From positions 1,769 through 10,549 of the forward strand of contig VYCX01000056.1 of assembly GCA_009843725.1 (NCBI GenBank): 8,781 nucleotides of DNA, written 5' to 3'. Made by a program: the position numbers and the translations under genes. The stretch comes from Boseongicola sp. SB0675_bin_26. GTDB lineage: Bacteria; Pseudomonadota; Alphaproteobacteria; Rhodobacterales; Rhodobacteraceae. This document shows positions 1-6,215 of this stretch, in pieces. The notes beneath the pieces are model-generated. The model was not told the DNA's origin, did no database searches, and saw only the letters and a list, made by a program, of their open reading frames with translations. The first letter of the stretch is position 1. Every line of letters starts with the position of its first letter.

Positions 1-1
1 G

Positions 2-439
2 GCCGAGGCGGTCGCCTGCGAGTTCGTCCTGCCGACGGATGTCGTCTGTGCAACGGAGCTTGCGGCCGGTGTCGAGGCGGTCACCGTCGCTGCAGACTCC
101 TGTCCGCCCGAATTCATGATCCTTGACGTGGGACCTCGAACCGTTGCGCAGATCATCGATGCAATCGCATCTGCAAGGACCGTCATCTGGAACGGCCCGC
201 TTGGCGCCTTTGAGACTGACCCGTTTGGAACGGCCACGGTCGCCGCCGCCCGCAAGGTCGCCGATTTGACACGATCAGGCAGGCTGAGTTCGGTGGCTGG
301 TGGCGGCGACACCGTGGCGGCATTGAACAAGGCCGGGGTCATGGGCGACTTTTCCTACGTCTCGACAGCAGGCGGCGCGTTCCTCGAATGGATGGAAGGC
401 AAGACGCTGCCGGGCGTGGCCGCCCTCGAGCAAGGTTGA
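2..439 (+). CDS. pgk: Phosphoglycerate kinase, C-terminal part (5' end outside window)
   Basis: Phosphoglycerate kinase (PGK) transfers phosphate between 1,3-bisphosphoglycerate and ADP in glycolysis and, in reverse, in gluconeogenesis or the Calvin cycle; it is cytosolic. The reading frame is open from the window edge, and about 145 residues of a family near 395 are visible. They cover the nucleotide-binding C-terminal domain: the WNGPLGAFE motif, the glycine-rich GGGDTVAAL nucleotide-binding motif, and the terminal segment [20 protein letters not shown] followed by PGVAAL, all typical of PGK. An in-frame ATG at 116 is internal and not the start. The stop lies 78 bp before the aldolase gene on the same strand, so the two are probably co-transcribed. 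No terminator is obvious between them. Identification is very secure; only the N-terminal domain cannot be inspected. Confidence 0.97.
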   Translation, partial: AEAVACEFVLPTDVVCATELAAGVEAVTVAADSCPPEFMILDVGPRTVAQIIDAIASARTVIWNGPLGAFETDPFGTATVAAARKVADLTRSGRLSSVAGGGDTVAALNKAGVMGDFSYVSTAGGAFLEWMEGKTLPGVAALEQG

Positions 440-517
440 AGCGGATCGCTTGCACGCCATTGACTCGCCGGAAGACGGCCCTAAGAGGGGCGCAATGCCA
501 TTAGAACGGGGGATCCG

Positions 518-1402
518 ATGCCTGAAGTGACACAGTCCGAGCAGATGCGGACCGGCAAGGGCTTTGTTGCCGCGCTTGACCAGTCCGGCGGGTCGACACC
601 CAAGGCGCTTCAGCTCTACGGGATAGCGGCTGACCGATACGGTTCCGAAGGCGAGATGTTCGACCTGATCCACGAGATGCGGTCGCGCATCGTGCGCGCC
701 CCGGCATTCTCGGGCGACAAGGTCATCGGCGCCATCCTGTTCGAGCAGACAATGGACCGGGACTTTGACGGCACCCCCACGGCCACCTACCTCTGGGAAA
801 CGAAGCGCGTGGTGCCCTTTCTCAAGTGCGACCAAGGGCTTGAGAACGAGGTTGATGGCGTACAACTCATGAAGGACATGGGCGACCTGAACGGCCTTCT
901 CTCGCGTGCCGGAGCAAAGGGCATCTTCGGCACGAAAATGCGCTCCGTGATAAATGCGGCAAATCCCGACGGGATCGCGGCCATTGCAGCGCAGCAGTTC
1001 GAGGTCGGTCGCCGGATTCTCGGCCACGGGCTGGTCCCGATCATCGAGCCGGAAGTGACCATCACGATCAAGGACAAGGCCGCCGCCGAGGGAATCCTGC
1101 GCGACGAGATCATGAAGGGTCTTGATGCGCTCGACCAGGAGGTCATGCTGAAGCTGTCGCTGCCCAGCGAGAACGACTTCTACACGCCCTGCATTGCCCA
1201 CCCGAACTGCATGCGCGTGGTCGCGCTTTCGGGCGGCTATTCCAGGGGGGAGGCCAACCGACGCCTTGCGGAAAATGCCGGAATGATCGCGAGCTTCAGC
1301 CGCGCCTTGACCGAAGGCCTGTCCGATTCCCAGTCAGACGACGAATTCAACGCCGCATTGGCAAAGACGATCACGTCAATTTACGAGGCCTCGATTTCCT
1401 GA
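518..1402 (+). CDS. fda: Class I fructose-bisphosphate aldolase
   Basis: Cleaves fructose 1,6-bisphosphate to dihydroxyacetone phosphate and glyceraldehyde 3-phosphate through a lysine Schiff base, without a metal. The 294-residue protein has class I landmarks: an N-terminal ALDQSGGSTPK segment (residues about 19–29, equivalent to the ADESTGS motif of animal aldolases), IIEPE with Glu177, the MLKLSLP segment with the predicted Schiff-base Lys212, and the phosphate-binding ALSGGYSRGEA segment near the C terminus. It belongs to the shorter bacterial class I group rather than the about 360-residue animal form. The ATG at 518 is preceded by a G-rich stretch (508–513) that can serve as a ribosome binding site and gives the family's usual N terminus. 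It follows pgk by 78 bp on the same strand, so the pair likely forms a glycolytic/gluconeogenic operon. The gene symbol follows common usage; some genomes call it fbaB or fba. Confidence 0.93.
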   Translation: MPEVTQSEQMRTGKGFVAALDQSGGSTPKALQLYGIAADRYGSEGEMFDLIHEMRSRIVRAPAFSGDKVIGAILFEQTMDRDFDGTPTATYLWETKRVVPFLKCDQGLENEVDGVQLMKDMGDLNGLLSRAGAKGIFGTKMRSVINAANPDGIAAIAAQQFEVGRRILGHGLVPIIEPEVTITIKDKAAAEGILRDEIMKGLDALDQEVMLKLSLPSENDFYTPCIAHPNCMRVVALSGGYSRGEANRRLAENAGMIASFSRALTEGLSDSQSDDEFNAALAKTITSIYEASIS

Positions 1403-1458
1403 CCTGCGGCGCTTGCCATCGCAGCAACTCCGTTCAGGTCACTTCCTGGGGCCTTTTT
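1400..1458 (+). terminator. Weak candidate terminator after fda
   Basis: A perfect 7-bp inverted repeat (TGACCTG at 1400–1406, starting in the fda stop codon, with CAGGTCA at 1435–1441) could be extended outward by AGGCC at 1386–1390 pairing with GGCCT at 1450–1454. It is followed by five T residues at 1454–1458. The 28-nt loop and the internal loop make this a poor intrinsic terminator. It is the only structure seen just after fda, so it is kept at low confidence. Confidence 0.3.
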
Positions 1459-1706
1459 CCGTGCACGAGTTAAGTAATTGTGTCGATCAAAATTTGGCCT
1501 TTTGCGCCGCGCAAGACGCCGGTTCATGAAGCCCGCCTGTCCAACGGGCCTAGGGGGCGGTCTCCACCCGAACGCGATGCCATTGCATCGTGACGTCATC
1601 AACTTTGTTCCCCGCTCCTGGACCGCCTTCTGGCCCTGCAACCGGTTCGCAGCGGTCTGGTCCCAGGCGGCCAAGCGGCCTATAGTCTCGACAGGAGGTC
1701 GTCGAC

Positions 1707-2015
1707 TTGCCTGGAAAGACGGTTTCGTTCCGTTTCGACGAGGAACTGGCTGCCTTGCTTGAGGATGCAAGCGCGGCAGACGGGCATGAAGGAACGAACA
1801 CGGCCCCCAGTTCAGAGAAGGACATGGAAGCGGAAGCGGCCCGTCTGTGCCCGATGCAACGTCCTGGCTCTGTCTGGACCTTATGGTTGTCTTTGCGAAT
1901 TTCCGAGGCAAGGCACGGCGTCAGCGTCCGACGACCTGTTCCGGCTTGGTCAGCAATGCAACAACTTGCGGATTACCAGACCGCGCAACGCTGCGAGTCA
2001 TCTCGGTGTCCATGA
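1707..2015 (+). pseudogene. Possible remnant of a ribbon-helix-helix (CopG-like) protein
   Basis: A TTG start at 1707 sits 8 nt after a textbook SD, AGGAGG (1693–1698). The first about 26 residues (MPGKTVSFRFDEELAALL and then EDASAADG) resemble the start of ribbon-helix-helix DNA-binding proteins and antitoxins: a beta strand with alternating hydrophobic residues (TVSFRF), then a DEEL helix and an ADG turn. In the family a serine/arginine-rich second helix should follow. Here the frame instead runs on for about 75 residues without a recognisable domain, with codon use that becomes poor from roughly 1860 onward, and neither other plus-strand frame restores a second helix. I infer a truncated or decayed gene. 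A short genuine protein is possible, and chance similarity cannot be excluded. Confidence 0.3.
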
Positions 2016-2243
2016 TCGTCCAGTGGGAAAGCGCCCTGCAATCACGGAGTCTTCCACGGAATGCCACGTCCTACGGCTTGTGGACAACTTTCCACGCAAG
2101 TCCTTGGTGATTCTCTCAGAGCCTGACCTAAATTCCATATTAATGCACCACATGCTGTGCAAAGCGCTGCGAACGGTGCAGGGCAACTTCAATATATGGT
2201 ATTCTGATTCAAGCTCTCCTGCGAATTACGCCTTAGGCAACCT

Positions 2244-2414
2244 GGAATTCCTACCAATGCGACCTTCGACATCCACTACAGGTAGTGTACCTACCTTCCC
2301 ATGAATCTTGGATTGCGCCGGTCGAAGACCTGCCCCTGCAAAAAACCTGTCCAACAGGGGAAATCCGGTCCAATGGTCTGGCAATGAGACAGGAAAGCTG
2401 GGAGGAGGACGTCC
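2244..2414 (+). promoter_or_regulatory. Structured 5' leader of cobO with alternative hairpins
   Basis: Upstream of cobO lie several mutually exclusive pairings. CACTAC (2274–2279) pairs with GTAGTG (2282–2287), while AGGTAG (2280–2285) pairs with CTACCT (2291–2296). GGTC (2320–2323) pairs with GACC (2327–2330). CCCCTG (2333–2338) pairs with CAGGGG (2355–2360), in competition with CCTGT (2346–2350) pairing with ACAGG (2354–2358). CCTGTC (2346–2351) can also pair with GACAGG (2388–2393), just before the SD. The segment GCCGGTC plus GAAGACCTGCC (2317–2334) resembles the conserved 3' end of cobalamin riboswitches (AGACCTGCC), but I cannot find the GGGAA..GGTG or GCCACTG elements expected upstream. 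A regulatory leader is plausible; a class I cobalamin riboswitch is not demonstrated. No convincing promoter hexamers were identified. Confidence 0.35.
2401..2408 (+). promoter_or_regulatory. Strong ribosome binding site of cobO
   Basis: GGAGGAGG, 6 nt before the ATG at 2415, is the strongest SD in the plus-strand half of the window and fixes the cobO start. The palindrome GGACGTCC (2407–2414) overlaps its end and abuts the start codon, so local pairing could affect initiation. Confidence 0.75.
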
Positions 2415-3023
2415 ATGAGTGACAAGGCAGCCCGTCATCGTGACAAGATGAAGAAGATCAAGGCGGCGCGCGACCGGATGATGGAGACAAAGACCGGGGA
2501 AAGGGGCCTGGTCATCGTCCATACAGGGCCGGGCAAGGGCAAGTCGTCCTCCGGGTTTGGCATGCTCGTCCGCTGCATTGCTCACGGCATGCCTGCTGCC
2601 GTGGTCCAGTTCATCAAGGGTGCCTGGGGCACGGGAGAACGCGACTTTTTCACCGACCACTTTGCCGACAAGGTAACCTGGGTGACCAGCGGAGAGGGCT
2701 TCACATGGGAAACCCAGGATCGCGAACGCGACATCGCCGCGGCGCAGGCGGGCTGGACAAGGGCCAAGGCCCTGATTCGCGACCCTGAAGTCCGCTTCGT
2801 GCTCCTGGACGAAATCAACATCGCGCTCCGTTACGAGTATCTCGACATCGACGAGGTCGTTGAATTCCTCCTCACCGGGAAGCCGGAGATGACTCACGTC
2901 GTGCTGACCGGCCGCAACGCCCATGACAAGCTCGTCGAATGCGCCGATCTCGTGACCAGCATGGAGCTCGTCAAGCACCCCTTCCGGAACGGCATCAAGG
3001 CCCAGAAGGGCATCGAGTTCTAA
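2415..3023 (+). CDS. cobO: Corrinoid adenosyltransferase (cob(I)yrinic acid a,c-diamide adenosyltransferase)
   Basis: Transfers the 5'-deoxyadenosyl group from ATP to the cob(I) form of corrinoids, forming the Co–C bond in cobalamin synthesis and salvage; cytosolic, CobO/BtuR/CobA family. The 202-residue length is normal. A basic N-terminal segment (1–30) precedes a P-loop variant, GPGKGKSS (residues 38–45), diagnostic of the family. VQFIKGAW (64–71), the [11 protein letters not shown] segment with Asp132 and Glu133 (Walker-B-like), the [10 protein letters not shown] segment, and the conserved C terminus [15 protein letters not shown] complete the match. The start is set by the GGAGGAGG site. 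cobQ lies downstream on the same strand, and CobQ uses the adenosylated corrinoid as its substrate, so co-transcription makes sense. The unusually structured leader may regulate both genes. Identification is very secure. Confidence 0.97.
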   Translation: MSDKAARHRDKMKKIKAARDRMMETKTGERGLVIVHTGPGKGKSSSGFGMLVRCIAHGMPAAVVQFIKGAWGTGERDFFTDHFADKVTWVTSGEGFTWETQDRERDIAAAQAGWTRAKALIRDPEVRFVLLDEINIALRYEYLDIDEVVEFLLTGKPEMTHVVLTGRNAHDKLVECADLVTSMELVKHPFRNGIKAQKGIEF

Positions 3024-3147
3024 CCTTGCGGCATTGTACGGCGCAGCGATCGAGCGCGACACCAGCTCGCGCACCACGTCCCGGATCACCGCGCCGGGTC
3101 GTGACGGCAGCCATGCACGGCAAACCGTCATGCCGGACGGCCGGAAC
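3024..3147 (+). other. cobO–cobQ spacer with ambiguous cobQ start
   Basis: This about 124-bp spacer stays open in the cobQ frame back to a TTG at 3034, so a longer CobQ cannot be excluded by stops. The extra residues are Arg/Thr/Ser-rich and match nothing in the family. The spacer also holds a CGAGC...GCTCG inverted repeat around 3050–3070. No T-run follows, so it is not a standard terminator, and read-through from cobO is likely. Confidence 0.5.
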
Positions 3148-4593
3148 ATGACCGCGGCTCTCATGCTGCAGGGCACCGGCTCCAATGTCGGCAAGTCCAT
3201 CCTCGTCGCAGGCCTCGCACGCGCCGCCCGGAACCGGGGCATCTCCGTCGCCCCCTTCAAGCCGCAGAACATGTCGAACAATGCCGCCGTCACCTCTGAC
3301 GCCGGCGAGATCGGCCGTGCCCAGGCACTTCAAGCCCTCGCGGCCGGTCTGCAGCCTCACACCGACATGAATCCCGTCCTGCTGAAGCCGGAATCCGAAA
3401 CCGGCACCCAGGTAGTCGTCCAGGGCAGGCGGCATGCGACCGTCAAGGCACGGGAATACGGAAAGCTGAAGGCGGATCTTCTGATCCCCGTTCTCGAAAG
3501 CTACCAGAGGCTCCGCTCGGCGCATGATCTTGTCCTGGTCGAGGGAGCAGGATCTCCAGCAGAGGTGAACCTGCGCGAGGGGGACATTGCCAACATGGGG
3601 TTCGCGCAATCAGCTGATGTTCCGGTCGTTCTCGTCGGCGACATCGACCGTGGCGGGGTGATCGCTCAGCTTGTTGGCACACGAGCCATCCTTGATCCCG
3701 ATGACGCAAAGCGAGTCAAGGGCTTCCTGATCAACAAGTTCCGGGGCGATCCGGCCCTGTTCACGGAAGGCTACAGGATTGCCGCAGACCAGACCGGCTG
3801 GACAGGCTTCGGCATCCTGCCCTGGTTCCAGAACGCCTGGAAACTGCCCGCCGAGGATGCGCTCGACATCAGTGACGCCGAAGCAGGCGAATTCCACGTC
3901 GTCTGCCTGCGATTTGACCGAATCGCGAATTTCGACGACCTGGACCCGCTTGCGCAGGAGGCATCGGTACGGCTCACAATGCTCGGTGCGGGCCAGGCCA
4001 TCCCCGGCGACGCCGATCTCGTGATCCTGCCTGGAAGCAAGTCAACGCGCGGCGACCTCGCGTTCCTGAGGGAACAGGGCTGGGACATCGATCTCCAGGC
4101 GCATGCACGGCGAGAAGGCCAGATCCTAGGGATCTGCGGCGGCTACCAGATGCTGGGCCGGACCATCAACGACCCAGACGGGATCGAGGGCGCGCAAGGC
4201 TCAGCCCAAGGTCTCGGGCTGCTGGATGTCGAAACCGAAATGACAGCACAAAAGCGCCTTGCCGAAACGTCCGCGCGGCATGTAGCGACGAACGCGCCTT
4301 TTCAGGGATATGAAATCCACAAGGGCCGCACCGTCGGCCCCGACACCGCCCGCCCGTTCGCCGTCACGGCAAGCGGCCCGGACGGTGCCACCAGCCCGGA
4401 CGGGAAAGTCTCGGGAAGCTACTTTCACGGCATGTTTCGCGACGACGGATTCCGCGCCGCCTTTCTGGGGAGTCTCGGGCAGGAGTCATCCGGCCTTTCC
4501 TATGCGGCCACGGTGGACGGCACGCTCGACGAACTGGCCCAGCACATGGAAGCGCATCTCGATCTGAACGGGCTGCTCGCGCTCGCCAGATAG
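3148..4593 (+). CDS. cobQ: Cobyric acid synthase (glutamine-hydrolysing)
   Basis: Amidates four side chains (b, d, e and g) of adenosylcobyrinic acid a,c-diamide using glutamine and ATP, giving adenosylcobyric acid. The 481-residue protein has an N-terminal dethiobiotin-synthetase-like ATPase domain with the P-loop GTGSNVGKS (residues 9–17), then [23 protein letters not shown] and [12 protein letters not shown]. The C-terminal class I glutamine amidotransferase (GATase_3) domain contains the nucleophile Cys330 in [10 protein letters not shown] and the catalytic His427 in SYFHGMF. ATG 3148 is preferred because it gives the usual family N terminus ([11 protein letters not shown]) with a weak GGACGG site at 3135–3140. 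ATG 3130 (487 residues) and TTG 3034 (519 residues) are in-frame alternatives. It lies downstream of cobO on the same strand and ends only 19 bp from the convergent small gene. The family is certain; the exact start is not. Confidence 0.95.
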   Translation: MTAALMLQGTGSNVGKSILVAGLARAARNRGISVAPFKPQNMSNNAAVTSDAGEIGRAQALQALAAGLQPHTDMNPVLLKPESETGTQVVVQGRRHATVKAREYGKLKADLLIPVLESYQRLRSAHDLVLVEGAGSPAEVNLREGDIANMGFAQSADVPVVLVGDIDRGGVIAQLVGTRAILDPDDAKRVKGFLINKFRGDPALFTEGYRIAADQTGWTGFGILPWFQNAWKLPAEDALDISDAEAGEFHVVCLRFDRIANFDDLDPLAQEASVRLTMLGAGQAIPGDADLVILPGSKSTRGDLAFLREQGWDIDLQAHARREGQILGICGGYQMLGRTINDPDGIEGAQGSAQGLGLLDVETEMTAQKRLAETSARHVATNAPFQGYEIHKGRTVGPDTARPFAVTASGPDGATSPDGKVSGSYFHGMFRDDGFRAAFLGSLGQESSGLSYAATVDGTLDELAQHMEAHLDLNGLLALAR

Positions 4594-4612
4594 CGCACCG
4601 CAGCGAGTGGCT

Positions 4613-4963
4613 TCACACGCAGACGCCCGCATCCACCGCTTCAACGTATGCCTGCACCTGCTGCGACCTGCCCGCGCGCGCAAGCTGCATCGCGGATCGC
4701 CCGTCGAAGCCCGACAAGGGCTGTGATCGAAACCAGGAACAGGCCATGAGTTCCGAGCCAAAGCGTGGCTCCACCTTGTCGAGCACCTCAATCAACTCTC
4801 GCAAACGACGCTGTGCCCTGACAGGCTGAATCAGTTCACGGCGCTGGGGCGCGGCCCGGCCGAGACCAGCCGTCATGGCGATCTCGTCAGCCGAGGTGCG
4901 AAGCACGGCAGCGATCTTCCAGGGGTCGATACATCCGGCCTCTTCGAATTGTTCGATCTGCAT
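4613..4963 (-). CDS. Small MbcA/ParS/Xre antitoxin-domain (DUF2384) protein, orphan
   Basis: The 116-residue protein has an N-terminal helical region (about 13–45, DPWKIAAVLRTSADEIAMTA) that reads like a degenerate Xre-type helix-turn-helix. Next comes a linker with RAQRRLRELIEVLDKVEPRF (about 49–68) and a C-terminal segment (about 75–116) with the W(F/Y)RS.PL.GF.G.(S/T)A..L...G....V..Y(V/L)EA.DAG pattern of the MbcA/ParS toxin-binding domain (DUF2384). In the family this domain belongs to antitoxins that bind RES or related toxins, but stand-alone copies are common in alphaproteobacteria. No RES-like toxin frame is visible on either side. The ATG at 4963 is the first possible start, because an in-frame stop lies at 4973–4975. 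No strong SD is seen, so the N terminus is less certain. It converges on cobQ with a 19-bp gap and lies about 286 bp downstream of cobC on the same strand. Its target is unknown. Confidence 0.75.
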   Translation of the reverse strand: MQIEQFEEAGCIDPWKIAAVLRTSADEIAMTAGLGRAAPQRRELIQPVRAQRRLRELIEVLDKVEPRFGSELMACSWFRSQPLSGFDGRSAMQLARAGRSQQVQAYVEAVDAGVCV

Positions 4964-5249
4964 TTGCGCACGTCATCGGAAATCGTGTTGGCATTGGGCG
5001 CGAGAGATGACTGGCATGGACGTGAACTTCAACCTGCCTTGTTGAGCAGATACGGTTGCTGCCAGACTTGTCCTCGAACGGACTTTCCCACGGCCTGCGC
5101 GACAGCATCCGCCATTGGCTGCGCAAAGGTTGAAAGGGCGGATGCCACGCTCTACGGAGTCGCTCGGCACGCGGGAGCGCATCTCGACCAGAACGGCCTT
5201 CCTGCAGCCAACCGACAGGCGCTTCCAACGTGCAGTTCGGCAAGAGTCT
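4964..5249. other. Spacer between cobC and the DUF2384 gene
   Basis: No family-like frame was recognised on either strand; open frames here are arginine/serine-rich and look like shadows. A CGCTC/GAGCG inverted repeat lies around 5160–5180, with no T-run on the minus strand, so it is not a clear terminator for cobC. Because both flanking genes point left, this spacer probably contains the promoter of the DUF2384 gene, but I could not identify convincing hexamers. Confidence 0.5.
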
Positions 5250-6206
5250 TCACAGGAGCGCCGTTTCTACGCGCGGCCAGTGATTCGGGCCGGGAACTCC
5301 CAAGCGCAACCAGTCTTTCGAGTAGGGGAATGTCCTGCTCCAGACCCGCTCCGACGCGAGTTGCAACTGCGCGTCCCCGGCATCAGGCACCCGGTACAGC
5401 CGGAACAGCTCGGTGCCACCGACGACCTCCCAACCTCCCGTCTTGGCAAGGTCGTCAAGTCGTCCCGCATCCCTTGCAAGCCTTGCTGCCGTCGCCTTGC
5501 GCCATGCGCCATCCGCAAGCGCCGCCTGCCCGACACGAATCGCGATTCCCGAAACCGGCCAAGGGCCTGCCAGTTCGGCCAGGGCCGCCAGACGGGCCGC
5601 ACTGCCGAGAACAAATCCCAGGCGCAGTCCGGCGAGCCCGTAGAACTTGCCGAAAGACCGCAACACGAGCGTGTTGTCCGGAATCTCCCGTGCCAGGGAG
5701 ATGTCCGGGCGCGCATCAGCGAAGCTCTCGTCCACGACGAGAAGCCCGACCTGCGCAGCAATTGCCCGCAACTGATCTGGTGCCAGGATTCGCCCATCCG
5801 GATTGTTCGGATTGACCACGACGGCAGCGTCCGCTCCCGTGAGTGCGGTCGGACGCTCAACGGTTTCGACCGTCCATCCGCTCCGCGCGAAGCTCGCTGC
5901 ATGCTCATTGTAGGTCGGGCCGAGCACCCGGACCAATCCTGGCTTGCAGGACACGGGAATCATCTGGATTGCGGCCTGTGCCCCGGCGACGGGCAGCACC
6001 CCTGCCACGCAGCCATAGGCCATGCAGGCCGTTTCACGCAGCAATGCCGTGTCGGAGCGCATCGGCAGGTCGGTCCAGGCACGATCATCGAACTCGGGCA
6101 ACGGATAGGGGCTCGAATTGATGCCGGTCGAGAGGTCGATCCATTCCCCGGGCCCGCCGCCCCACCTGGCCATGGCCGTGTCGAGATTGCCCCCGTGATC
6201 GCGCAT
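5250..6206 (-). CDS. cobC: L-threonine-O-3-phosphate decarboxylase (CobC; CobD in Salmonella naming)
   Basis: PLP-dependent enzyme of the class I/II aminotransferase fold that decarboxylates L-threonine phosphate to (R)-1-aminopropan-2-yl phosphate, the linker of the cobalamin nucleotide loop. The 318-residue protein opens with HGG (residues 4–6) and DLSTGINSSPYP, then shows NPNNPDG (132–138, PLP-binding Asn), VVDESF with Asp159, RSFGKFYGLAGLRLG with the predicted PLP lysine Lys187, and Arg301 in the C-terminal WLRLGVPG. It starts 9 bp after the cobD stop, and an AGAGG site overlapping that stop serves as SD, so translation is probably coupled. Its product is the substrate of the CobD synthase encoded just upstream. 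Length is slightly below the roughly 330–360 typical of the family, without an evident missing motif. In Salmonella naming the equivalent is CobD, a frequent source of confusion. Confidence 0.93.
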   Translation of the reverse strand: MRDHGGNLDTAMARWGGGPGEWIDLSTGINSSPYPLPEFDDRAWTDLPMRSDTALLRETACMAYGCVAGVLPVAGAQAAIQMIPVSCKPGLVRVLGPTYNEHAASFARSGWTVETVERPTALTGADAAVVVNPNNPDGRILAPDQLRAIAAQVGLLVVDESFADARPDISLAREIPDNTLVLRSFGKFYGLAGLRLGFVLGSAARLAALAELAGPWPVSGIAIRVGQAALADGAWRKATAARLARDAGRLDDLAKTGGWEVVGGTELFRLYRVPDAGDAQLQLASERVWSRTFPYSKDWLRLGVPGPNHWPRVETALL

Positions 6207-6215
6207 GGACGGCCT

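Larger units (their letters stand above)
1403..2414. other. About 1 kb spacer without a convincing intact gene
   Basis: No open frame on either strand in this stretch carries a family signature over its whole length, and the longer open frames read as low-information, arginine- and serine-rich sequence typical of out-of-frame GC-rich DNA. Visible structure: a GCCCG/CGGGC hairpin (1531–1549), a CGATGC-CATT-GCATCG hairpin (1575–1590) running into the palindrome TGACGTCA (1591–1598), a strong SD-like AGGAGG at 1693–1698 with an RHH-like start codon at 1707, a bulged inverted repeat at 2077–2100, and a TGCAC/GTGCA inverted repeat at 2144–2161. The part from about 2100 to 2260 is visibly richer in A and T than the rest. 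The last about 170 bp is the structured cobO leader, listed separately. The whole looks like a decayed accessory spacer between a glycolytic operon and the cobalamin cluster. Confidence 0.6.

Noticed and set aside
275..1201. 308-residue open frame on the minus strand opposite pgk/fda
   Set aside because: It lies antisense to two well-identified genes and has no domain pattern; GC-rich codon structure creates such shadows.
1641..1686. TATAGT at 1681 as a -10 box for the RHH-like frame
   Set aside because: No matching -35 at the right spacing, and the start point would fall on the SD itself.
2078..2088. TGTGGACAA, one mismatch from a DnaA box
   Set aside because: A single imperfect 9-mer without further boxes, an AT-rich unwinding element or replication genes is expected by chance; it is part of a bulged inverted repeat instead.
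1759..2304. 181-residue plus-strand open frame in the spacer
   Set aside because: Overlaps the RHH-like start in another frame, lacks an SD and shows no recognisable motif beyond scattered cysteines.
1536..2360. CCTGTCCAAC occurring at both 1536–1545 and 2346–2355
   Set aside because: A 10-bp direct repeat about 800 bp apart with different flanks is too short to argue for an attachment site or mobile-element ends.
2226..3293. 355-residue minus-strand open frame across cobO and the start of cobQ
   Set aside because: Most of it is the antisense of cobO. The short part over the cobO–cobQ spacer reads somewhat protein-like ([11 protein letters not shown]) but is too short to support a gene.
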